A DNA stretch of 16,500 nucleotides from Pseudomonadota bacterium (GTDB lineage Bacteria > Pseudomonadota > Alphaproteobacteria > Rhizobiales > Xanthobacteraceae), in the NCBI GenBank assembly GCA_023390955.1, contig JAEWBW010000074.1:1-16500 (forward strand), given 5' to 3'. Each line of letters opens with the position of its first letter. The first letter of the stretch is position 1. Position numbers and translations under genes: made by a program. Below, piece by piece: positions 1 through 6,276 of the stretch. The notes under the pieces were generated by a model. That model saw nothing but the letters and a program-made list of their open reading frames with translations. It was not told the origin of the DNA and did no database searches.

Positions 1-480
1 GCGCTGATGGCCATGAGCCTGATCCGGCTCGCGATCGGCGTCATCCCGATGACGCTGCTTGCGCTGTTCCTGTTTCACTTCAATTTCTACAGCCTCGGCA
101 TCCCGCTGATCGCATTCTTCTGCAATCTGATCTTCACGAGCTGGTCGGTCGGGATCTTCGTCTCGGGCCTCGTCGTGAGGAACGGGCTTGGGGCCGAGAG
201 CATTGTCTGGACGCTGATGTTCGCGATCATGCCGCTGGCGTGCATCTACTACCCCGTCAGCGTGCTGCCGGTCTGGCTGCAATATGTCGCCTGGGCGCTG
301 CCGCCCACCTATGTGTTCGAAGGGATGCGCGCGCTGCTGATCGAGCACAGCTTCCGTGCCGACCTGATGCTGGAAGCGCTGGTCATCAATGCCGTCCTGC
401 TGGTTGCATCGTTTGGGGCATTCCTTGCCCTTTTGCGCAGCGCCAAGAAGCACGGCTCGCTGCTCTCGGGCGGCGAATAA
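1..480 (+). CDS. ABC-2 type transporter permease, C-terminal part (5' end outside window)
   Basis: Inner-membrane subunit of an ABC exporter; its partner ATPase is presumably upstream, outside the window. The reading frame is already open at base 1 (Ala-Leu-Met-Ala-Met), so this is the end of a longer protein, and the Met codons at 7 and 13 are unlikely to be real starts. About 159 residues are visible with four or five hydrophobic segments. The stretch running from PVSVLPVWLQ through WALPPTYVFEG to MRALL is the typical re-entrant or last-loop signature of ABC-2 permeases (NodJ/DrrB-like), followed by a final membrane segment and a short basic tail (RSAKKHG). The substrate cannot be told from this half. 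A gap of 124 bp separates it from phaZ, which has its own promoter, so the two are probably not co-transcribed. Family assignment is firm; substrate is unknown. Confidence 0.85.
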   Translation, partial: ALMAMSLIRLAIGVIPMTLLALFLFHFNFYSLGIPLIAFFCNLIFTSWSVGIFVSGLVVRNGLGAESIVWTLMFAIMPLACIYYPVSVLPVWLQYVAWALPPTYVFEGMRALLIEHSFRADLMLEALVINAVLLVASFGAFLALLRSAKKHGSLLSGGE

Positions 481-541
481 TCCCCAGTTTCTCGTGGTTT
501 TCCGGCCGATTGGGCCCATTTCGCCACGTAGATGTACGGGT

Positions 542-582
542 CAATGCATTGACGCAATATTACGCATTCGGCAGTATGCTGC
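542..582 (+). promoter_or_regulatory. Likely sigma-70 type promoter of phaZ with two flanking dyads
   Basis: TTGACG at 549-554 and CAGTAT at 572-577 are separated by 17 nt, a good match to the housekeeping -35/-10 arrangement. The -35 element is overlapped by the perfect palindrome CAATGCATTG (542-551) and the -10 element by the dyad GCAG-TATG-CTGC (571-582). This layout suits repressor binding; a regulator such as PhaR, which controls polyhydroxybutyrate genes in related bacteria, is possible but not shown. Confidence 0.5.
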
Positions 583-604
583 GATGCGAAGAGGATATTA
601 GATA

Positions 605-1933
605 ATGCCCATTGGTGAGTTTGGCGGCGCACCGCCCCTGGCGACCGAAGGCAGTCCGGTCCTGACGACGCCGATGTACTGGATGTACGAGATGGCGCAT
701 GCCTCTCTCAATCCGGCGCGCGCGGTGACCGACGCCACCAAGATCCTGTTTCAGAATCCGCTGAATCCCTGGTCTCACACCGAGATCGGCAAGTCGATGG
801 CCGCGGCCTGCGAGCTGTTCGAGCGCACCACGCGGCGCTACGGCAAGCCGGAATGGGGTCTCAACGACACCGAGGTCAACGGCATCCGCGTTCCCGTCGA
901 GGTTCGCTCGGTCTGGGAGAAGCCGTTCTGCCGTCTGCTCTATTTCGATCGCAAGTTCACCCGTCCGCTGCGCAGCCCGCAGCCGCGCATACTGATCGTG
1001 GCGCCGATGTCCGGCCACTATGCGACGCTGCTGCGTGGCACCGTCGAAGCCTTCCTGCCGGCGCATGAGGTCTACATCACCGATTGGGCCGATGCCCGCA
1101 TGGTGCCGCTCAGCGACGGCCGCTTCGATCTCGACGATTACATCGACTACGTCATCGAGATGCTGCACGTGCTCGGCGGCAACACCCATGTGCTGGCGGT
1201 GTGCCAGCCTTCCGTGCCCGTCGTCGCCGCCGTTTCGATCATGGAAGCGCGCCGCGATCCCTTCGTGCCGACCTCGATGACGCTGATGGGCGGCCCCATC
1301 GACACCCGTCGCAATCCGACCGCGGTGAATAATCTCGCGCAGGAGCGCGGAATCGACTGGTTCCGCAACAATGTCATCACCAAGGTGCCGTTCCCGCATC
1401 CGGGCATGATGCGCGACGTCTATCCGGGCTTCCTGCAGCTGAACGGCTTCATCAGCATGAACCTGGACCGCCATATGGACGCTCACAAGCGCCTGTTCGC
1501 GAACCTTGTGAAGGGTGACGGCGACCTCGTCGACAAGCATCGCGACTTCTACGACGAATACCTCGCGGTGATGGACCTCTCGGCCGAGTATTACCTGCAG
1601 ACCGTCGACACTGTGTTCGTGAAGCACTCACTGCCGAAGGGTGAGATGACCCATCGCGGTACACTGGTCGATCCGTCCAAGGTCACGCGCGTTGCGCTGA
1701 TGACGGTCGAAGGCGAGAACGACGACATCTCCGGCATCGGTCAGACCGAAGCAACGCACACATTGTGCAGCTCGATCCCCGATCATCGCCGCGTTCACTA
1801 CATGCAGAAGGGCGTCGGACACTACGGTGTGTTCAACGGTTCGCGCTTCAAGTCGGAAATCGTGCCGCGCATCCATGACTTCATGGTCTCGTCGGCGAAT
1901 TTGAGCGCAACGCAGGCGCTTGCTGCTGAATAG
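605..1933 (+). CDS. phaZ: Intracellular polyhydroxyalkanoate (PHB) depolymerase
   Basis: Hydrolyses stored poly-3-hydroxybutyrate granules in the cytoplasm, releasing carbon. The protein has 442 residues and no signal peptide, as expected for the intracellular alpha/beta-hydrolase family typified by Ralstonia PhaZ1. The nucleophile is a cysteine, not the usual serine: VCQPSVP places it at Cys200. The rest of the triad is visible as Asp373 or Asp374 in EGENDDISG and His406 in GVGHYGVFNG. The conserved N-terminal MYWMYEMAHA (residues 24-33) and the DLSAEYYLQT region also fit. ATG 605 is preceded by GAAGAGG about 10 nt upstream. An internal start at Met24 would remove a weakly conserved leader, but the first ATG is better placed. 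A terminator follows directly, so the gene is probably monocistronic. Identification is strong; which of several phaZ paralogues it is cannot be told here. Confidence 0.93.
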   Translation: MPIGEFGGAPPLATEGSPVLTTPMYWMYEMAHASLNPARAVTDATKILFQNPLNPWSHTEIGKSMAAACELFERTTRRYGKPEWGLNDTEVNGIRVPVEVRSVWEKPFCRLLYFDRKFTRPLRSPQPRILIVAPMSGHYATLLRGTVEAFLPAHEVYITDWADARMVPLSDGRFDLDDYIDYVIEMLHVLGGNTHVLAVCQPSVPVVAAVSIMEARRDPFVPTSMTLMGGPIDTRRNPTAVNNLAQERGIDWFRNNVITKVPFPHPGMMRDVYPGFLQLNGFISMNLDRHMDAHKRLFANLVKGDGDLVDKHRDFYDEYLAVMDLSAEYYLQTVDTVFVKHSLPKGEMTHRGTLVDPSKVTRVALMTVEGENDDISGIGQTEATHTLCSSIPDHRRVHYMQKGVGHYGVFNGSRFKSEIVPRIHDFMVSSANLSATQALAAE

Positions 1934-1963
1934 TCGGGATTTTTCGGCTTTCCCGTCAAAAAC

Positions 1964-1998
1964 AGGGCTCCGCCGGCCGTCTCGGCGGGGCTCTTTTT
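1964..1998 (+). terminator. Rho-independent terminator after phaZ
   Basis: A 12-bp stem with two G-U pairs (1964-1975 with 1983-1994) closes a 7-nt loop and runs into a T tract at 1994-1998, starting 30 nt after the phaZ stop codon. It is a good intrinsic terminator for the plus strand. Confidence 0.85.
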
Positions 1999-1999
1999 C

Positions 2000-2234
2000 G
2001 GCCAGATTCGTGGTGTTTAGATACTCTTCTAGGAGTGAGTCACCCCTCAGCCTTTGAGGGGGCTACATGCACCCCGCGGGGGCCAAAAAATCGGGTTCCA
2101 ACCCCATTCTGTAGGGTCTCCCGGACGCTATAGCCCTGTATATTGGGCAAATGATTTGTTTTTGCGCCGAGCGCTTTCCCTGGCGGCGGTTATGGCAGAA
2201 TCCGGGCGAGATCCTCCTCCCCGGACTGACAGAC
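2000..2234 (+). other. Intergenic stretch rich in competing hairpins; possible leader or small RNA
   Basis: No protein can be supported here. Several short dyads follow one another: ACTC/GAGT around 2023-2036, CCCCTCA/TGAGGGG at 2043-2049 and 2055-2061 with a 5-nt loop, the palindrome CCCCGCGGGG at 2072-2081, and GGGTT/AACCC at 2093-2104. The C4 and G5 runs are interchangeable partners, so alternative folds are possible. Base composition is less G+C skewed toward coding pattern than its neighbours. I do not recognise a known RNA family. It could be a 5' leader of the metallopeptidase gene, an independent small RNA, or a decayed repeat. An in-frame extension of the metallopeptidase from 2151 would run through this stretch but looks non-coding. 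Confidence 0.35.
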
Positions 2235-2990
2235 ATGGCCACTCGCGCGCTCCTTTATCGGCGGCCCCACGAACCGAAGACCCTCGTCATCACCCATGGA
2301 TCGCAGATTTTCGCGATCAGGCTGCGAAGGCATCGCCGCGCGAGGCGATACACGCTCCGAATTCATCCCAGTGACCGCGAAGCCATCCTCACCATGCCGC
2401 CGCGCGGCACGTTGGCCGATGCAAAGGACTTCGCGCAGCGTCACGGCGCATGGATTGCGGCTCGTCTTGGTCGCCTGCCGAAGGCGGCACCGTTCCAGCC
2501 GGGCACTGTGATACCACTGCGTGGCACGCCGCATCGCATTGTTCATCGCGCCGGCGCACGCGGCACGGTGTGGACCGAGATCCGCGACAGCGGCGAGCGC
2601 ATTGTTTGCGTCGCCGGCGGTCTCGAGCATGTCGATCGCCGCGTCAGCGACTTTCTCAAGCGCGAGGCGCGTCGCGACCTGCAGCGTTCGGCGGAAGTCT
2701 ATGCCGCCGAGCTCGGCGTCAAGGTCAAGCGGCTCTCGATCCGCGACCAGTCCAGCCGTTGGGGTTCCTGCACCTCGGCGGGCTCGCTGTCGTTCTCCTG
2801 GCGCCTGATCCTCGCGCCGCCCTTCGTGCTCGACTATCTCGCCGCCCACGAGGTCGCTCATCTCGTCGAGATGAACCATTCGGCGCGGTTCTGGCGCGTG
2901 TGCGGCAAGGTCTGTCCGTCGATGGAGCGCGCCAAGAAGTGGCTCGACACCCACGGCAACGATCTGCACCGCTACGGGATCGAGGACTGA
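2235..2990 (+). CDS. YgjP/DUF45-type zinc metallopeptidase (M48-like)
   Basis: Predicted cytoplasmic zinc-dependent peptidase of the YgjP (DUF45) family, whose substrate is not established. With the ATG at 2235 it has 251 residues, the usual size. The family core is clear: an RWGSC motif at 175-179, then the zinc-binding HEVAH (205-209) with catalytic Glu206, and a third His ligand in NHSARFW (His215). The N-terminal half (residues 20-130) is the beta-rich region typical of the family, with many basic residues. The frame stays open back to 2151, but the extra 28 residues (MICFCAERF and onward) look unlike this family, and MATRALLYRR gives a sensible N terminus; the ribosome binding site is weak for either. 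The gene stands alone between phaZ's terminator and a palindromic repeat. Family call firm, start moderately sure. Confidence 0.87.
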   Translation: MATRALLYRRPHEPKTLVITHGSQIFAIRLRRHRRARRYTLRIHPSDREAILTMPPRGTLADAKDFAQRHGAWIAARLGRLPKAAPFQPGTVIPLRGTPHRIVHRAGARGTVWTEIRDSGERIVCVAGGLEHVDRRVSDFLKREARRDLQRSAEVYAAELGVKVKRLSIRDQSSRWGSCTSAGSLSFSWRLILAPPFVLDYLAAHEVAHLVEMNHSARFWRVCGKVCPSMERAKKWLDTHGNDLHRYGIED

Positions 2991-3013
2991 GTCCTCCGAG
3001 CTATCCAAGCAAA

Positions 3014-3123
3014 CGCTGTCGTCGCCCGGCTTGACCGGGCGATCCAGTATTCCAGAGGCAGCCGTTGTTGAACCGTGAGGCCGCGGCGTACTGGATTCCC
3101 CGCCTGCGCGGGGAATGACAGCG
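3014..3123. repeat. Long imperfect palindromic intergenic repeat (Bradyrhizobium type)
   Basis: Arms 3014-3049 and 3089-3123 are inverted copies of one another: outer ends CGCTGTC and GACAGCG, inner ends ATCCAGTA and TACTGGATT. Each arm also carries its own small hairpin (GCCCGG..CCGGGC and CCCCGC..GCGGGG). It lies 24 bp after the metallopeptidase stop. Its right arm shares the TGGATTCC...GGAATGAC pattern with the repeat at 8659-8775, so both belong to one family. The remaining 3124-3269 shows no gene or clear terminator. Confidence 0.8.
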
Positions 3124-3269
3124 AGGGTGGCGCGGCCTTTGCGCGACTCTCGCGATTACTCCCTCCGCATCAACGACTTCGCACGCGTCACCGCGCATGG
3201 CGCGAAAAACCGCGGTCTACTGTGCATGGGGTTGTTTTCGAACTATTGCCGCAGCGGAACTTTCGGCCG

Positions 3270-5489
3270 CTAGCGATTGCCGCCGAACAGCCGGTCCATC
3301 AGCCAGCCATCAAGTCCCGCAGCAGGCTCCGGCCGCACATTTGCGCGGGTCGGCGGAGGGCGATAGCTGCCACCACCATTGTTGACCGGCGCGGGTGGCG
3401 TCGGTGCCGAGACCTGAGAGGCAGCCTGCGCGAGGTTCGACAGGCCCCAGTTGACCTGCGAGTTCGGCAGGGCCGCCACCGGCACGCCTTCGTGCGCCGC
3501 GCGCATGAAGCGGGTCCAGACTTCCACCGGCAGTCCGCCGCCGGTCGCCTTCTTGGTCGGCGAGTTGTCGTCATTGCCGAGCCAGACGCCGGTGACGAGG
3601 TTGGCGGTGTAGCCGACGAACCAGGCGTCGCGATAATCCTGGCTGGTGCCGGTCTTGCCGGCGGCCGGCCAGCCCGGAATGTCGGCCTTCTTGGCGGTGC
3701 CTGAGATCAGCGTCTCCCGCATCATCGTGTTCATCATGGCCACGGAGCGCGGCTCGATCACCTGATTGCGCTCTTCCGGCTGGCGCATGTAGAGCAGCTT
3801 GCCCTCGGCCGTCTTGATCCGCGTCACCACGTGCGGCGACACGCCAAGGCCGCCATTGGAGAAGGGCGCGTAGGCGCCGACCAGCTCGACAACAGAGACT
3901 TCGGAGGTGCCGAGCGCGATCGAGGCGTTCGGCTCGAGTTTTGAGGCGATGCCGAGCCGGTGCGCGGTGCGCACCACGTTCTTCGGTCCGACCTCGAGGC
4001 CGAGGCGGATCGCGACGGTGTTGAGCGACATCGCCAGCGCCTGGGTCAGCGTCACCGCGCCGAAATATTCATGCGTGTAGTTCTCGGGCTTCCAGCCCTT
4101 GACCTCGATCGGCGCGTCCTGGCGGATCGTGTCGGGCGTCAGCCCCTGCTCGATCGCGGTGAGGTACACGAACGGCTTGAACGCGGAGCCGGGCTGGCGC
4201 CTTGCGGTCACCGCGCGGTTGTACTGGCTCTCGGAATAGTTCCGGCCACCCACCATGGCGCGCACCGCGCCATCGGGCGTCATCGCCACCAGCGCGCCCT
4301 GGCTGACATTGAACTTCACGCTCTTGGCTGCGAGCTCGTCGATGATGGCGGCTTCCGCCACGTTCTGCAGTTTTGGATCGATCGTGGTCTCGACCACGAT
4401 GCTCTGGTCGATCTGGCCGACGAGATCGTCCAAAACCTCGCCGATCCAGTCGGCAACGTAATTGACGGTGCCGGCGCCGGCCGGCTTCACATTGTAGGAG
4501 GGGCCGATTGAGGCCTTGGCCTGCGCGTCGCTGATGAATTTTGCCTCCGCCATCGCCGCGAGCACGATCTGGGCGCGCGCTTCGGCGCCTTCGGGATTGC
4601 GGTTCGGCGCCAGCCGCGACGGCGACTTGACGAGGCCGGCGAGCATCGCGGCTTCCGCGACGGTGACGTTCTTCGCCGACTTGCCGAAATAGCGCTGCGC
4701 CGCCGCCTCGACGCCATAGGCGCCGGAGCCGAAATAGACGCGGTTGAGATAGAGCTCCAAAATCTCGTTCTTGGAATGCTTGCGCTCCAGCCAGAGCGCG
4801 AGCTCGACCTCCTGCAGCTTGCGCTGCATGGTGCGCTCCTGTGTCAGGAACAGGTTCTTGGCGAGCTGCTGCGTCAGAGTGGAGCCGCCCTGCGACACGC
4901 CGCGATGCACGACGTTGGTCACCAACGCGCGCGCGATGCCGACGGGGTCGATGCCGAAATGCGAATAGAAGCGGCGGTCCTCGATGGCGATGAACGCTTT
5001 CGGCAGATAGGGCGGCAGGTCCTTCAGCGCGACATTGGCCCCGGCCATCTCGCCGCGCTGCGCCAGCACGCTGCCGTCCATGCCGACGATCTGGATGGTC
5101 GGCGGACGCTTCGGGATCTCCAGCGACTGGATCGGTGGCAGATGCGCGCCGACCCAGATCACGACGCCGACCACGGCGATCGCGCCCCACAGACCGAGCA
5201 CGGCGCCCCAATAGAACAGGCGCCCAATGCCGGCGCCGATGCGTGACTTGGAGCGACGCTTCGATCCGCTGCGGCTCGCCTGCGCCTTGCGCTCGCGCGG
5301 CGGCGGCTCGTCAGGCTCAGCCTTCCGTGCGGGTTCGGCCTTGCGTTTGGATTTGGCGCCGGACTTCTTCGGCTTGTCTTCGGTGGGATTCGGGATGCGG
5401 TCCGCCGCCGTCAGGCGCAGATCGGAAAGCGCAGCCGGCAGGCCGAACAAAGGCTCCTTGCGCCCGCCTTTTTTCTTTCCCCACGCCAT
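3270..5489 (-). CDS. Class A penicillin-binding protein, PBP1A family (bifunctional transglycosylase/transpeptidase)
   Basis: Polymerises glycan strands from lipid II and cross-links the stem peptides in the periplasm, anchored by one N-terminal membrane segment. From ATG 5489 it has 739 residues. Order: a charged Lys/Arg/Glu/Pro-rich cytoplasmic tail (1-88), a membrane helix (about 91-115), the GT51 transglycosylase with EDRRFYSHFG (catalytic Glu170), GGSTLTQQLAKN (201-212) and ELYLNRVYFG (245-254), then the transpeptidase with SAFK (Ser435, Lys438), SLN (488-490) and KTGTS (612-616), and a Pro/Gly-rich C-terminal tail. All catalytic motifs are intact. A GTG at 5525 could add 12 residues; neither start has a clear Shine-Dalgarno, and I prefer the ATG because MAWGKKKG is a plausible family N terminus. 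It is divergent from the DUF1330 gene, with CtrA-like half-sites between them. The symbol mrcA/ponA would also be used for such genes. Confidence 0.92.
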   Translation of the reverse strand: MAWGKKKGGRKEPLFGLPAALSDLRLTAADRIPNPTEDKPKKSGAKSKRKAEPARKAEPDEPPPRERKAQASRSGSKRRSKSRIGAGIGRLFYWGAVLGLWGAIAVVGVVIWVGAHLPPIQSLEIPKRPPTIQIVGMDGSVLAQRGEMAGANVALKDLPPYLPKAFIAIEDRRFYSHFGIDPVGIARALVTNVVHRGVSQGGSTLTQQLAKNLFLTQERTMQRKLQEVELALWLERKHSKNEILELYLNRVYFGSGAYGVEAAAQRYFGKSAKNVTVAEAAMLAGLVKSPSRLAPNRNPEGAEARAQIVLAAMAEAKFISDAQAKASIGPSYNVKPAGAGTVNYVADWIGEVLDDLVGQIDQSIVVETTIDPKLQNVAEAAIIDELAAKSVKFNVSQGALVAMTPDGAVRAMVGGRNYSESQYNRAVTARRQPGSAFKPFVYLTAIEQGLTPDTIRQDAPIEVKGWKPENYTHEYFGAVTLTQALAMSLNTVAIRLGLEVGPKNVVRTAHRLGIASKLEPNASIALGTSEVSVVELVGAYAPFSNGGLGVSPHVVTRIKTAEGKLLYMRQPEERNQVIEPRSVAMMNTMMRETLISGTAKKADIPGWPAAGKTGTSQDYRDAWFVGYTANLVTGVWLGNDDNSPTKKATGGGLPVEVWTRFMRAAHEGVPVAALPNSQVNWGLSNLAQAASQVSAPTPPAPVNNGGGSYRPPPTRANVRPEPAAGLDGWLMDRLFGGNR

Positions 5490-5540
5490 ACGCAAAACAC
5501 GCCCGGTCAGTCCGCCCCGCCGCACGCTAACGGGGGCTGT

Positions 5541-5567
5541 TTAAGGCCCGGTTACCCAAAGCTTAAC
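5541..5567 (+). promoter_or_regulatory. Array of three TTAA-like half-sites spaced 7 nt (CtrA-box-like)
   Basis: TTAA (5541-5544), TTAC (5552-5555) and TTAAC (5563-5567) are each separated by exactly 7 nt. The alphaproteobacterial cell-cycle regulator CtrA recognises TTAA-N7-TTAA(C). The array lies 52 bp upstream of the PBP1A start codon and about 75 bp upstream of the DUF1330 start, where a regulator could act on either. The match is seen in the sequence; binding is inferred. Confidence 0.45.
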
Positions 5568-5639
5568 GCAGGATTAGGAGTGTTCCGCCGGGGCCGCAGC
5601 AAAGCTAGGATCGCGCCCACAAAACGAGAGGAAACTCGC

Positions 5640-6065
5640 ATGGGCCATATCGATCCGACCAAGGACGTGTTCGCGCAATTCCGGGAGAATGACCGCCCCG
5701 GCCCGATCCACATGCTCAATCTGGTTCGCCTGCGCCCGCAGGCTGCCTATCCTGACGGCCGCAAGGCCACCGGCGCCGAAGCCTATGCGGCCTACGGCCG
5801 GGAGAGCGGCCCGGTGTTCTCGCGCCTCGGCGGCCGCATCGTCTGGCAGGGCCGGTTCGAACTGATGCTGATCGGCCCGCAGGAAGAGCGCTGGGACCAT
5901 TGCTTCATCGCCGAATACCCAAGCGTGGCCGCCTTCGTCGAGATGATCAGGGATCCCGTCTATCGCGAGGCGGTCAAGCATCGCCAGGCGGCAGTCGAGG
6001 ACTCGCGGTTGATCCGGCATGCCGTGCTGCCGATCGGGAAGAATTTTGGGGAGATACCGGCCTGA
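5640..6065 (+). CDS. DUF1330 family protein
   Basis: Small cytoplasmic protein of 141 residues in the DUF1330 family, a ferredoxin-like (dimeric alpha/beta barrel) fold without an agreed function. The family pattern is visible: an early beta strand with PIHMLNLVRL (22-31), AYAAYGRESGPVFSRLGGRI (48-67), a central WQGRFE strand, and near the C terminus FIAEYPSVAAFVEMIRDPVY (89-108) followed by KHRQAAVEDSRLI. The ATG at 5640 has AGAGGA 7 nt upstream, which fixes this start over an in-frame GTG at 5580. The gene stands alone, divergent from the PBP1A gene and followed by a palindromic repeat. I cannot assign a substrate or a partner; its position gives no hint of a pathway. Confidence 0.85.
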   Translation: MGHIDPTKDVFAQFRENDRPGPIHMLNLVRLRPQAAYPDGRKATGAEAYAAYGRESGPVFSRLGGRIVWQGRFELMLIGPQEERWDHCFIAEYPSVAAFVEMIRDPVYREAVKHRQAAVEDSRLIRHAVLPIGKNFGEIPA

Positions 6066-6087
6066 GGGCTGCGAGTCAGAGCTAACT

Positions 6088-6214
6088 CCGTCATCCTGAG
6101 GTGCGAGCGCAGCGAGCCTCGAAGGATGAACGGCCCCCGCTGGCTCCGCACAGCGAGCAGCCGGGCCGTCGCCCTTCGAGGGCCGCTGAAGCAGCGGCCA
6201 CCTCAGGGTGACGG
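6088..6214. repeat. Long imperfect palindromic intergenic repeat
   Basis: Arms 6088-6135 and 6163-6214 are inverted copies: outer ends CCGTCATCCTGAGGTG and CACCTCAGGGTGACGG, inner ends CCTCGAAGG..ACGGCC and GGGCCGTCGCCCTTCGAGG. It contains the AGCGCAGCGAGCC-like core often seen between genes of Bradyrhizobium and Rhodopseudomonas. It lies 22 bp after the DUF1330 stop and immediately before the terminator of the convergent binding-protein gene, so it may also end transcription from the left. Confidence 0.8.
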
Positions 6215-6222
6215 TGATGGAG

Positions 6223-6252
6223 AAAAAAATCGGCGGCCGAAAGGCCGCCGAT
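6223..6252 (-). terminator. Rho-independent terminator of the LivK-type gene
   Basis: On the minus strand, a perfect 10-bp stem (6243-6252 with 6229-6238) closes a 4-nt loop and is followed by a run of T residues (the A run 6223-6229 on the plus strand). It starts 24 nt after the stop codon of the gene ending at 6277, and is a textbook intrinsic terminator. Confidence 0.92.
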
Positions 6253-6276
6253 CGTGTTTCAGAGCTCGGACAATCA

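Noticed and set aside
560..1627. 355-codon open frame on the minus strand opposite phaZ
   Set aside because: No domain, antisense composition, and it covers the phaZ promoter; phaZ is complete with its catalytic residues.
2093..2105. GGGTTCCAACCCC resembles a T-arm, hinting at a tRNA or tmRNA end
   Set aside because: The loop is too short for a T-arm, no acceptor stem or anticodon arm can be drawn around it, and there is no CCA end.
2128..2133. CTATAG as a -10 element of a promoter for the metallopeptidase gene
   Set aside because: There is no TTG-type -35 at 16-18 nt upstream; one hexamer is not enough.
3014..3123. Palindromes considered as CRISPR or IS ends
   Set aside because: No regularly spaced short direct repeats with unique spacers, and no transposase gene or target duplications visible; they are single inverted-arm elements.
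3250..3269. Small dyad AGCGG..CCGCT after the PBP1A stop as a terminator
   Set aside because: The stem is only 5 bp and no T run follows on the minus strand.
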